Assembly: GCF_900111375.1 (NCBI RefSeq)
Contig: NZ_FOHB01000010.1
Location: 1 to 64,000 of the forward strand
Source of the DNA: Pedococcus cremeus
GTDB lineage: Bacteria > Actinomycetota > Actinomycetes > Actinomycetales > Dermatophilaceae
DNA length: 64,000 nucleotides
Reading direction: 5' to 3'
The notes under the pieces were generated by a model. It made no database searches, had not been told where the DNA came from, and saw nothing but the letters and a program-made list of their open reading frames with translations. Both the position numbers and the translations under genes were made by a program. Shown piece after piece: positions 53,288-61,081 of the stretch (within the stretch, counting starts at the first letter, position 1; each line of letters opens with the position of its first letter).

Positions 53288-53692
53288 ATGCTGACCGAGA
53301 CGAAGAGCTACCGCACCGGCGACCAGGACGTCGTCCTCGACCTCACCCACGACTGCGCGGACTTCGTCGCAGGCAGGGGCGACGGCCTGCTCCACGTGTT
53401 CGTCCCGCATGCCACCGCGGGCCTGGCGATCCTCGAGACGGGCGCCGGCAGCGACGACGACCTGCTGGCCGCCCTGGAGGACCTGCTGCCGGGCGACGAC
53501 CGGTGGCGCCACCAGCACGGAAGCCCCGGGCACGGGCGCTCGCACGTGCTGCCGGCCCTGGTCCCGCCCTACGCGACGGTGCCCGTGCTCGACGGCCGGC
53601 TCGCGCTCGGCACCTGGCAGAGCATCTGCCTCGTCGACCTCAACGTCGACAACACCCGGCGCGAGGTGCGGCTCAGCTTCCTGCCCGGCTGA
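53288..53692 (+). CDS. YjbQ family protein (UPF0047)
   Basis: A 134-residue protein with the YjbQ signature: FVPHATAGLAILE, DLLPGDDRWRHQHG, SHVLPALVPPYATVPVLDGRLALGTWQ in overlapping parts, and VDLNVDNTRREV. YjbQ members bind thiamine-phosphate-like ligands or a metal; activity has been reported for thiamine phosphate synthesis in some. ATG 53288 is five bases after the exporter stop, so it could be the last gene of the operon. Confidence 0.88.
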   Translation: MLTETKSYRTGDQDVVLDLTHDCADFVAGRGDGLLHVFVPHATAGLAILETGAGSDDDLLAALEDLLPGDDRWRHQHGSPGHGRSHVLPALVPPYATVPVLDGRLALGTWQSICLVDLNVDNTRREVRLSFLPG

Positions 53693-53801
53693 GCGGCCGC
53701 GCCAGCGGCTGGCCCATTCACCAAGTTCTCACCTGCGCCCCACCAAGTCCTTACGCGATGAAGGCACTGACGTTCCACCGGCGGGTCCACGCTGGTGAAC
53801 C

Positions 53802-54701
53802 ATGCGAACACCGACAATCCACCGCATTCCGGGCGTCGTCACCGCGCTCTTCCTGGCCCTTGCCGCCGCAGTCGCCCTGCCGGCCGCCGCGCCGGCCGCC
53901 ACCGTGGTGGCGACACCCCACCCGGCTCGCTCGACGATCCAGCCGCTGGAACGCGCGCACGCCCACAACGACTACGAGCACGACCGTCCCCTGTTCGACG
54001 CGCTCGACCACGGTTTCACCTCGGTCGAGGCCGATGTCTGGCTCGTCGACGGCCAGCTCTACATCGGCCATGACGGCCCCGACCCGTCACGAACGCTCGC
54101 CAGCACCTACCTGGACCCGTTGCGGCAGCGCTTCCGCGAGAACAGCGGCTCGATCTACCCCGGCTGGCGCGACTCGCTTCGGCTGCTCGTCGATGTCAAG
54201 AGCGAGGGCACCGCTGCGTGGCCGGTCATCGAGCGGGAGCTGGCTCGCTACCCCGAGCTGTTCACCGCCGCCCGCCGGGGTCGGGTGCAGGAGCGCGCCG
54301 TCACCGCGGTGATCTCAGGCAACCGCGACCTGGCGGCCATGGAGGCCGCCCCCGTGCGGCGGTCCTTCTACGACGGCCGCCTCTCGGACCTCGGGTCCGG
54401 CCTGCCGGCCACCGTGATGCCGCTCGTGAGCGACAACTGGACCAAGCACTTCACCTGGCTTGGCGTGGGTCCCATGCCCGAGTCGGAGCGGACCAAGCTG
54501 CACCAGATCGTGCAGCGTGCCCACGCCGCCGGCTACGAGGTCCGCTTCTGGGCGACCCCCGACGTGGCGGGTCCGGCACGGGACGCCGTGTGGTCCGAGC
54601 TCGTGGCCGCCGGCGTCGACGCGCTCAACACCGACGACCTGGCCGGCCTGCAGTCGTTCCTGCTCGCCCACGACCCCCAGGAGGCCGCACCCGCCGCGTG
54701 A
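53802..54701 (+). CDS. Secreted GDPD/PI-PLC-like phosphodiesterase
   Basis: A 299-residue exported protein: signal peptide GVVTALFLALAAAVALPAAAPA, then HAHNDYEHDRPLFDALDHGFTS, VEADVWLVDGQLYIGHD and LLVDVKSEG, the metal and phosphate-binding strands of the glycerophosphodiester phosphodiesterase/PI-PLC barrel, with a C-terminal VRFWATPDV strand. Subtype resembles the AIM6-like clade, whose substrate is not known. It is separate from the upstream operon (109-base gap). Confidence 0.75.
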   Translation: MRTPTIHRIPGVVTALFLALAAAVALPAAAPAATVVATPHPARSTIQPLERAHAHNDYEHDRPLFDALDHGFTSVEADVWLVDGQLYIGHDGPDPSRTLASTYLDPLRQRFRENSGSIYPGWRDSLRLLVDVKSEGTAAWPVIERELARYPELFTAARRGRVQERAVTAVISGNRDLAAMEAAPVRRSFYDGRLSDLGSGLPATVMPLVSDNWTKHFTWLGVGPMPESERTKLHQIVQRAHAAGYEVRFWATPDVAGPARDAVWSELVAAGVDALNTDDLAGLQSFLLAHDPQEAAPAA

Positions 54702-54743
54702 CGCCTCGCGCGGCGGGCGTGGCACCGGTGGCAGGCTTCGTCC

Positions 54744-55534
54744 GTGACCAGTTCCGTCCCGTTCTCCTTCGACCGGCACTGCGACGCCATCGGGTATGCC
54801 GCGGAGCAGTTGTGTGGAGCCGCCACGTCCGCTGGGCTCGAGGCGGCTGTGCCCACCTGCCCGGAGTGGACCGTGCGCGACCTGCTCGCCCACCTGGGCA
54901 TGGTGCACCGGTGGGCCAGGGCACACGTCACCGGTGACCGGCCCGCCCAGGAGGTCGCGACGGTCCTGGCCGCCGAGGCCGAGGGGCGGGCGGTCGTCGA
55001 CCCGGTCAGTTGGCTGCGCGATGGCGCGAGGGCGCTGGTCGCGGCGCTCCACGACGCGCCCGCTGACCTCCAGGCCCTCGTCTTCCTCAAGGACGCACCG
55101 TCGCCCCGGGACTTCTGGGCGAGGCGCCAGTCCCACGAGACGACGATGCACGCGGTCGACACGCTGTCCGCAGCACTCGGTCGGCTGCCCAGGCGGCACA
55201 GGTGGGCGTCTCGCAGGCACTCGCCCTCGACGGCATCGACGAGTTGCTGACCGGCTTCCTGCCCCGTCGCAGCTCTCGGCTGCGCTCGGAGCAGCCGCTG
55301 CGCCTTGCCGTACGCTCCGCCGACGCCGACCTGATGTGGACCGTTGAGGTGGGCGAGGAACCGCCGGTGACCACGCGGCATACCTCGTCGACGGCGGTGG
55401 ACACCGACGTCACGTTGTCGGGGACGTCCGCGCAGCTCTACCTCGGCCTGTGGAACCGCGGCGAGGAGCTCGTCGCCGACGACGCGGAGGTCCTTCGCCA
55501 GTGGCGGGAGGCGGTGCAGGTCAGCTGGAGCTGA
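54744..55534 (+). pseudogene. Maleylpyruvate-isomerase-fold protein, frameshifted
   Basis: GTG 54744 starts a DinB/maleylpyruvate-isomerase N-terminal domain (CPEWTVRDLLAHLGMVHRWA, SHETTMHAVDTLSAALGRL). Near 55188 (CTGCCCAGGCGG) the frame must shift by one to continue QAALALDGIDELL-type residues and DLMWTVEVGEEP to the stop at 55534. Total length is one base short of 264 codons. A single missing base in a C-run explains it. Such mycothiol-dependent enzymes act in detoxification. Confidence 0.7.
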
Positions 55535-55543
55535 CGCCGCTCG

Positions 55544-55885
55544 CTACGGGTTCGGCCGGCGACCGTTGACGACGTCCGCCTCGCTCGGGCCCGGGTCGCC
55601 GCCGCTGCGGGCTGCGACCGCAGCGAGGCACCGGTCGCAGGCGTGCCCCAGCGCTGGTGGCCACGCGGCACTGGTGTGGGGGGCGGGAGGGACCGGCACG
55701 ACCTCCTCGCCGCAGAGCGCTCGCAGGGCTCCGACCTCCACCGCGTGCAGCGGCTTGACGTGGTACTCCTCGCTCGCCGTGGCGATGTTCTCGGGCCCCT
55801 CGTGCACGCCCTTGCCGATGACCAGGCCGGGGTGGGCGGTCCTGCCGGCGGCCTCCGGGTTGTTCTGGCCGATCTCCGCGTCCAT
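55544..55885 (-). CDS. Hypothetical protein, 113 residues
   Basis: The protein starts MDAEIGQNNPEAAGRTAHPG and contains VGALRALCGEEVVPVPPAP and LGHACDRCLAAVAA, a C-x-x-C pair with another Cys that might bind zinc. It lacks a signal peptide or membrane segment. ATG 55885 follows AAGGAGCTCTC. I do not recognise a family; the zinc idea rests on cysteine spacing only. It is divergent from the DUF6458-like gene and convergent with the frameshifted gene before it. Confidence 0.6.
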   Translation of the reverse strand: MDAEIGQNNPEAAGRTAHPGLVIGKGVHEGPENIATASEEYHVKPLHAVEVGALRALCGEEVVPVPPAPHTSAAWPPALGHACDRCLAAVAARSGGDPGPSEADVVNGRRPNP

Positions 55886-56043
55886 GAGAGCTCCTTGGGT
55901 CTGCGCCTTCCTGGCGTACCGCTGACCCGGTGTCCGTACCCACCGTTCGACGAGTCATGCCGTCCGGCGGTCACGTGTCGCTTTCGCGTGGTTTGCGTAG
56001 ACTCGAAGGGATGGACCAGCCGTCGGACGAGGAGGGAGCTGTC

Positions 56044-56289
56044 ATGGGAGCCGGAGTGCTCATGGCCGTGCTCGGCGCCATCCTGACCTTCGCGGTGCGG
56101 GTCGACGCACCGGGCGTCGACCTCCAGGTGGTCGGGGTGATCCTCATGGTCGCCGGTGGCGCGGTGATCGCCTACGCGCGGCGCACGGTCGAGCGAGAGC
56201 ACGTCGTCACCCAGGTGGAAACCCCCACCGACCCGGCCGCGCCGCAGCACTCGGTGAGGCAGGTCGTCCGCGACACCGAGCGCGACTGA
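56044..56289 (+). CDS. DUF6458-like small membrane protein
   Basis: An 81-residue protein with two membrane helices: MGAGVLMAVLGAILTFAV and VDLQVVGVILMVAGGAVIAYA, then a charged tail. The start with MGxG and the spacing of the two helices is typical of small actinobacterial DUF6458 proteins. ATG 56044 follows GAGGGAG; the longer frame from 55930 has no such site. Function unknown. Confidence 0.75.
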   Translation: MGAGVLMAVLGAILTFAVRVDAPGVDLQVVGVILMVAGGAVIAYARRTVEREHVVTQVETPTDPAAPQHSVRQVVRDTERD

Positions 56290-56297
56290 CGCAGCCG

Positions 56298-57128
56298 TCA
56301 GGCGCGGGCCAGGGCGACGAGGTCGGTGAGCCGAACGGGAACGAGGCCCTTGGCGAGCACGCCGTCGAGGATGCTGGGTAGTGCCCGCACCATGCGTGAC
56401 CGATCGACAGCCTGAGGGTTCGGGCCGTCGAGGTGCCCGCCGTCGTGGCACAGGATGACGGACCCCGCCCGTGCCTCGCTGACCACGATGCCGGCCGCCT
56501 CGGCAACCGCCTTGGACTGGTGCCGCTCGAACGACACGGACCAGAAGGCGCTGTCGAGGCGCCGTTCCCGGCAGACCTCCACCACGGCCTCACTGGTCCA
56601 TCCGCGGGGTGGGCGAAACCATCGACCGACCGCGTGCGCAGCCACGGCGGCTTCGCCGGCCACGATCTGGTGCCTGACGGACTCGAGGTCGCAGGAGTCC
56701 AGCCACAGGTGGTCGTAGGTGTGGTTGGCGACCTCATGACCTTCCTCGACCATCTGCTGCACCAGGTCCGGGTACCTGGCGGCGTTTCGCCCGATGAGGA
56801 AGAAGGTCGCCGTCACCCGCGCGGAGCGCAGGGCCCGCAGGACGGTGGGCGTGTAGGCCGGATCAGGGCCGTCGTCGAACGTCAGCGCCAGGGCCGGCCG
56901 GTCTGTGTCCACCGCGATGAGCGCTCGGGGGTCGACCCGCAACCGCGCTGCGATGTCGTCCGTGTGTGCTCCGGCGCCGGCCGGGTGCGCTTCGGCATGG
57001 TCGGCACGTTCTGACCCGGAGGCCGTACCGCTCATGAGGCTCCACCCTCCGAGCAGGCAGGCGGCGGCACCCAGCACGACGTCCCGTCGAGGAATCGCCC
57101 TGTGCCCGCCCGCGTTCTCCTGCGCCAA
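56298..57128 (-). CDS. Secreted polysaccharide deacetylase (NodB domain)
   Basis: A 276-residue exported enzyme. A Tat-like signal (IPRRDVVLGAAACLLGGW) precedes the NodB domain: ALTFDDGPD (Asp-Asp metal/base), ANHTYDHLW (H-x-x-x-H), RWFRPPRGW, AFWSVSF and VILCHDGG. It would remove acetyl groups from cell-wall glycans or chitin-like polymers. TTG 57128 is the start with GGGGGAC upstream. It is convergent with the DUF6458-like gene. Confidence 0.85.
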   Translation of the reverse strand: MAQENAGGHRAIPRRDVVLGAAACLLGGWSLMSGTASGSERADHAEAHPAGAGAHTDDIAARLRVDPRALIAVDTDRPALALTFDDGPDPAYTPTVLRALRSARVTATFFLIGRNAARYPDLVQQMVEEGHEVANHTYDHLWLDSCDLESVRHQIVAGEAAVAAHAVGRWFRPPRGWTSEAVVEVCRERRLDSAFWSVSFERHQSKAVAEAAGIVVSEARAGSVILCHDGGHLDGPNPQAVDRSRMVRALPSILDGVLAKGLVPVRLTDLVALARA

Positions 57129-57229
57129 CAGTCCCCCTGTCGTGACCAGCGGGCCGCCGAGACGGGGCCTGCTGCGCGTCCCCCGATCGCGCTGTCTCCG
57201 ATGCTGCCACCGGTCAGCGGGTCAGGACG

Positions 57230-58000
57230 TCAAACGCCCGAATCCGACGCGAGCCCCGGCTGGTCCTCCGCGACACCGAGGCGCTCCTCGAGCTGCGCCA
57301 GGGCGTCGACCAGGGGCCGTGAGCCGGGGTCGATGCACCAGATGTGGTGCCGCCACGGCGTGAACCCGACCGACCCCCAGACCTGCTGCACCTTGGTGCG
57401 GGCCTCGGCGAACCCCGGCACCTCGCCCGCCCCGGAGAACTGGGTCGGGAACGGCTGCAGCGCGACGAGCCGCGTGTCGGTGGCGAGCCAACCGAGCAGC
57501 CGGCCGACAACGAGTCGGCCCACCCCGCCCATCCCGCGCCACGCCGGGGCCAGCTCGACCCGGTCGAGCAGCACGAGCCGTTCGCCACCGCCGGCGCAGC
57601 GCTCCTCGACGTCCTCCGCGAGGCCGCTGGCGCGATGCGGGTCCAGCAGCGGCAGGAAGTGGGCGTAGTCGACGAACGAGTCCAGCACCTCGACCGCCTC
57701 GGCGGCGTGGCCCAGGTCGATGCTGAGCCCGGTGCACGTCGCGACGACGAGCTCGACGACCCCGCCGTCGTGCTCGCGCCGGGTGACCGCCACGTCGTCG
57801 CGTGTCCACACGCCCTCGACGTCGAGCGCGGAGACGCGCAGGACACCCTCACCGGTCCACTGCGCGACGGCCCGGCTGCCGAGCCCGCCCAGCTCGGTCA
57901 GGGGTGCTGACAACCGCACCTCGAGCTCCAGCAGCGGCAGTGCCTCGCGCAGCTCCTCGTGCAGCAGCTGGCGGCTCTCGTCCCGGGCGGTCTCCCCCAC
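57230..58000 (-). CDS. GNAT-like acetyltransferase, uncharacterised
   Basis: A 256-residue protein whose C-terminal half has a GNAT-like core (RLVLLDRVELAPAWRGMGGVGRLVVGRLLGW, here seen in parts; the loop R-G-M-G-G-V is a variant acetyl-CoA motif) and ends with VWGSVGFTPWRHHIW. The N-terminal half is a helix-rich extension without known match. GTG 58000 is preferred because the longer frame to 58048 would begin inside a terminator stem. No ribosome binding site; transcript may be leaderless. Confidence 0.6.
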   Translation of the reverse strand: MGETARDESRQLLHEELREALPLLELEVRLSAPLTELGGLGSRAVAQWTGEGVLRVSALDVEGVWTRDDVAVTRREHDGGVVELVVATCTGLSIDLGHAAEAVEVLDSFVDYAHFLPLLDPHRASGLAEDVEERCAGGGERLVLLDRVELAPAWRGMGGVGRLVVGRLLGWLATDTRLVALQPFPTQFSGAGEVPGFAEARTKVQQVWGSVGFTPWRHHIWCIDPGSRPLVDALAQLEERLGVAEDQPGLASDSGV

Positions 58001-58038
58001 GCGGCCCACGGTAGTGCGAGGGGCCGCCGGACGGGCCT

Positions 58039-58101
58039 CACCCGACAAAGGTGCGCTTCACCCGACGTGCCACCAGGGGGTCAGCGCACCTTCATCGGGT
58101 G
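58039..58101 (-). terminator. Long hairpin at the end of the cysteine-catabolism operon
   Basis: CACCCGA CA AAGGTGCGC (58039-58056) pairs with GCGCACCTT CA TCGGGTG (58084-58101): 16 base pairs with one internal two-base mismatch. The right arm contains the rhodanese stop codon. It should terminate the operon read on the minus strand and isolate the next gene. Confidence 0.6.
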
Positions 58102-58631
58102 GCCCGACGAAGGACGTCACTCGTGAGGTGGGCGACCGGCAGTCCCGCCGCCTGCCAGGCCGCGAAGCCACCCACCACGTCGGTGGCCCGGGCCACGCCC
58201 AGTCGCACGAGGGCGTCGGCGCCCAGCGAGGAGGTGTACCCCTCCTGGCAGAGGACGATGACCCTCGCCTCGAACCCGGCCTGCGGCAGCCGAGCCTCGT
58301 GGCGAGGGTCGAACCGCCACTCGAGCACGTTGCGCTCGACCACCAGCGGCCGCAGGTGCTCGGCGACCTCGCCCTCGGCTGCGCGCTGCGCGGCCGGCCG
58401 GATGTCGACGAGCACCGCCCGGCCGTACAGCACCTCCTGGAAGGCGGCTCGGGCGCTCACCCGGTCGAGTCGCGTGCGGGCGTCGGCGAGCTGGTCGTCG
58501 ACGCCGTCGTAGACGGGCGCGTCCCAGCCCCGCCCACGGTCCCGCGCAGCGGCCCCTGCGGCCGGTCCGCTGCTGAACAGCTTTGTCTCCCAATGCGTCA
58601 CGGAACCGTGTGGCGCGGTCGTGGTGCTCAC
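58092..58631 (-). CDS. Rhodanese-like domain protein
   Basis: A 179-residue single rhodanese domain. Motifs: YGRAVLVDIRPAAQR, VERNVLEWRFDP and the active loop VIVLCQEGYTSS with Cys 128. It transfers or carries a sulfane sulfur. GTG 58631 overlaps the cysteine dioxygenase stop (GTGA), so the two are coupled. This pairing suggests it handles sulfur released when cysteine or a persulfide is oxidised. Confidence 0.88.
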   Translation of the reverse strand: MSTTTAPHGSVTHWETKLFSSGPAAGAAARDRGRGWDAPVYDGVDDQLADARTRLDRVSARAAFQEVLYGRAVLVDIRPAAQRAAEGEVAEHLRPLVVERNVLEWRFDPRHEARLPQAGFEARVIVLCQEGYTSSLGADALVRLGVARATDVVGGFAAWQAAGLPVAHLTSDVLRRATR

Positions 58632-59113
58632 CAGTCCGCCCATGCCCGCTCCACACCGGTGGCCTCGAGGCGGTCGCCGACCACGGCATACCGGGTCATG
58701 CGCGTCAGCGCCGGTGAGTAGACGTGCACCGACAAGGCCGGCAGCGAGCCGAGGTTCGACACCTCGTGCACGTGCCGCGCGCCGAACGAGCGGCCCTCAC
58801 CGGCCCCCAGCTCTCGGTCGTGGAGCTCGCCGCGCGACCACGTGGTCTCCGTGAGCGCTCCGCGCACGGTGAGGAAGGCGCCCTCGGATTCGCCGTGGTC
58901 GTGCCAGCCGGTGGTGGTGCGCGCCGGCCAGCCGAGCAGCCAGATCTCGAGGTGGTCGGTGGCGTCGAGGCGGTGCCACTGCCGCTCCGGGGCCCCGAGG
59001 TCGACGAGGTGCGCGAGGTCGGGGTCAGTGGCGAACAGCCTTGCGGTGCGCAGCAGCTGGCTGCGCGTGAAGCGGTTGACGCCGGGCGTGCCGGCGGTGG
59101 TGATGACGGACAT
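58628..59113 (-). CDS. Cysteine dioxygenase family protein
   Basis: A 161-residue cupin-type iron oxygenase: GWPARTTTGWHDHGESEG supplies two of the three metal histidines, and GARHVHEVSNLG the third with VYSPALTRMTRY following. It converts cysteine to cysteine sulfinate with oxygen in the known family. ATG 59113 follows AGGAGCAGAC. The leader upstream carries two small cysteine-related ORFs, implying that cysteine supply controls the operon. Confidence 0.88.
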   Translation of the reverse strand: MSVITTAGTPGVNRFTRSQLLRTARLFATDPDLAHLVDLGAPERQWHRLDATDHLEIWLLGWPARTTTGWHDHGESEGAFLTVRGALTETTWSRGELHDRELGAGEGRSFGARHVHEVSNLGSLPALSVHVYSPALTRMTRYAVVGDRLEATGVERAWADW

Positions 59114-59249
59114 GTCTGCTCCTGAGGTCAGCGAGTTCGGCAGGGAAGAGGTCGGGCGGAGGCGCGGTGCGCATTCGCCGACACAGGTCGCTGTCGGTCA
59201 GGTGCAGGTCGATGTGGAGCCGGCGGTATGCCGTGAGGCTGGCTTCCAT
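59025..59249 (-). CDS. uORF overlapping the cysteine dioxygenase start
   Basis: ATG 59249, after GGAGAAG, opens 74 codons: MEASLTAYRRLHIDLHLTDS followed by DLCRRM and a basic tail that overlaps the first 89 bases of the dioxygenase gene in another frame. The N-terminal pattern RRLHIDL-x-x-x-x-x-x-LCR matches short leader peptides that precede sulfur genes in actinobacteria. It may be a regulatory uORF, since its stop lies inside the downstream gene. Confidence 0.45.
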   Translation of the reverse strand: MEASLTAYRRLHIDLHLTDSDLCRRMRTAPPPDLFPAELADLRSRHVRHHHRRHARRQPLHAQPAAAHRKAVRH

Positions 59250-59335
59250 GGGATGTCTTCTCCGTTGCGGGGCGCCGACATTCGCGTCGAGGCGCCCAGG
59301 TTTGGGGCGGGCTGGTGCGGTCCGGTGAGGCCGGG

Positions 59336-59416
59336 TCAGGCGCAGCAGCAACACCGCATGGCGCAGCGGCACATGGACACCATGTGCACGCGGACGGCCG
59401 CGGTGGTCGAAGACAT
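59336..59416 (-). CDS. Poly-cysteine leader peptide (candidate)
   Basis: ATG 59416 opens 26 codons ending CRCAMRCCCCA and stop, that is six cysteines in the last 11 residues, four of them consecutive and just before the end. This is what a cysteine attenuator peptide looks like: ribosomes would stall on the Cys codons when charged tRNA-Cys is scarce. The start site is weak (GGAC). It lies about 220 bases upstream of the cysteine dioxygenase start, in the same direction. Confidence 0.5.
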   Translation of the reverse strand: MSSTTAAVRVHMVSMCRCAMRCCCCA

Positions 59417-59519
59417 GCCGTCAGTCCAGCACGCCGGCCGCGCGCGGGTCCAGCGACTTCCCGGGGGTCTCACGCTCCGGACGGTCGCCGGCACGTCCGC
59501 CCGATGAAGGGGCCGCGGG

Positions 59520-60947
59520 TCACGGCAGCGGCACCGCCACGTCGCTGCCGCCCTCCTGGGTGATCCGGGCGCCCATGCGGGCCAGCATCGGCGCCGGCAC
59601 GAACCCGCCGGCGAACAACGCCTCGCCCTGGGCGAAGAACGGCGACGAGCGCAGCATCTGCTCGGGGGCGAAGCCGAAGACCGCACCCAGCTCGGCGAGG
59701 TCGCCCGGCGAGTTCATCCGCATCAGCATGAGGTTGTCGCACTGGGTGAGCACCTGTGGGTGGATCTTGGACGGCCGCTGGGTCGAGAGCAGCAGCCACA
59801 ACCCGTACTTGCGTCCCTCGGCGGCGATCTGCACCAGCCGCTCGGTCAGCGCCGTCTGCAGCGGTCCCCGGGGCTGCGCCGCACAGAGGTTGTGTGCCTC
59901 GTCGACCACGATGAGGGTCGGGGTCCGGCTCTCTCGCTGCGCCCACAGGGACTCCACCACGTCGAGCGCCACGGCCTGCGGCTCGAGGGGGTCACGGAAG
60001 CCGCCGAGGTCCATCACCGTGGCTCGGGCCCCGCCCGCCACGACCTCGGCCGCCGAGGTGAGCTCGCCGGCCCACGCCTCCCAGTCGAGCAGCCCGAGGT
60101 TCTCGATGCGCTGGGCCATCGCCCGCTCGTCGTCCTCTCCGGCGCGCAGCCGGGTGACCATCGGCCCGAGGCCCTTCTCGTAGTAGCTCTCGTCGAGGTG
60201 CAGGAAGAGGTTGTACTCGGCGCGGTCGTGCATCGGGTCGAGCCGCAGGATCGCCGCCTGCGCGGCACGGGGCATGGTGCGGAACCGCAGCCGCAGCGGG
60301 TCTCCGCCACCGGCCTCGGGCCGCAGCACGCGGATGTCGTTGGCAGCCAACCGTTCTGATGCCTCGCCGGGCGCGCCGGGCCGCACCTGCCCCAGCCGGA
60401 CGAAGTCGCCGTTGGGGTCGAGCACCACCATGCGCAGTGCCGTGTGGAGCAGCAGCTGCTCGAGCACCACGCCCAGGGAGTAGGTCTTGCCGGAGCCGCT
60501 CTGGCCGCACAGGAAGGTGTGCCGGTTGAACCCGCCGGCCCGCAGGCGCGCGGGCACCTCGACGTCGCCGCTGTGCCAGCTGCCGACCTCGAGCCCGGCG
60601 CCGCGCGCCCGCTGGAGCGCCTCGAGGTGTGGGGCGGAGGCCGGTCGCAGGACGGCCGACGCGAACGGCTGCACGGGGGCGCTGGTCGGGCCGCCGGAGG
60701 CGTCGAGGGGGCCGAGCACGACACCGGAGGCCTGGACGGCCTGCCCCCCGCCGCCGAACCTGCCCTCACCGCCCGGCAGGGGACTGCTCGCCCGCACCTG
60801 GGCGAGCAGCTGCTGCCCCGGTGACGGCTCCAGCACCACCACGTCACCGGGCGCCGGCGCTTCGACCAGCTCGGTGGTGCAGGTGAAGGTGCGCCCGTCG
60901 GACGACCAGGCGGCGGGTGCGGTGGTGACGGACAGGTCGGTGGCCAT
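59520..60947 (-). CDS. HerA-like ATPase
   Basis: A 475-residue P-loop ATPase of the HerA/FtsK type. Walker A GQSGSGKT at residues 148-155, Walker B TLIVVDEAHN, and a third motif LLSTQRPSKI; the N-terminal beta-barrel is typical of HerA. HerA enzymes usually work with the nuclease NurA in DNA end resection; no NurA gene is visible here. ATG 60947 follows GGGAGGGCACC. The gene is isolated from its neighbours. Confidence 0.8.
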   Translation of the reverse strand: MATDLSVTTAPAAWSSDGRTFTCTTELVEAPAPGDVVVLEPSPGQQLLAQVRASSPLPGGEGRFGGGGQAVQASGVVLGPLDASGGPTSAPVQPFASAVLRPASAPHLEALQRARGAGLEVGSWHSGDVEVPARLRAGGFNRHTFLCGQSGSGKTYSLGVVLEQLLLHTALRMVVLDPNGDFVRLGQVRPGAPGEASERLAANDIRVLRPEAGGGDPLRLRFRTMPRAAQAAILRLDPMHDRAEYNLFLHLDESYYEKGLGPMVTRLRAGEDDERAMAQRIENLGLLDWEAWAGELTSAAEVVAGGARATVMDLGGFRDPLEPQAVALDVVESLWAQRESRTPTLIVVDEAHNLCAAQPRGPLQTALTERLVQIAAEGRKYGLWLLLSTQRPSKIHPQVLTQCDNLMLMRMNSPGDLAELGAVFGFAPEQMLRSSPFFAQGEALFAGGFVPAPMLARMGARITQEGGSDVAVPLP

Positions 60948-61081
60948 GGTGCCCTCCCGAGGACGAGCGGTGCCGCGGGTATGCCGCGCAGCGGGCACTC
61001 GCGGAGTGCCGCGGACCGCCAGCACGCGGCATACCGCCGCCGTGCCCCCACCACGCTAGGAAGGCGGGTGGGCCTCGCGCC

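Noticed and set aside
58001-58048. TTG 58048 as start of the GNAT-like gene
   Set aside because: It would lie inside the long hairpin that ends the rhodanese operon, and it has no ribosome binding site.
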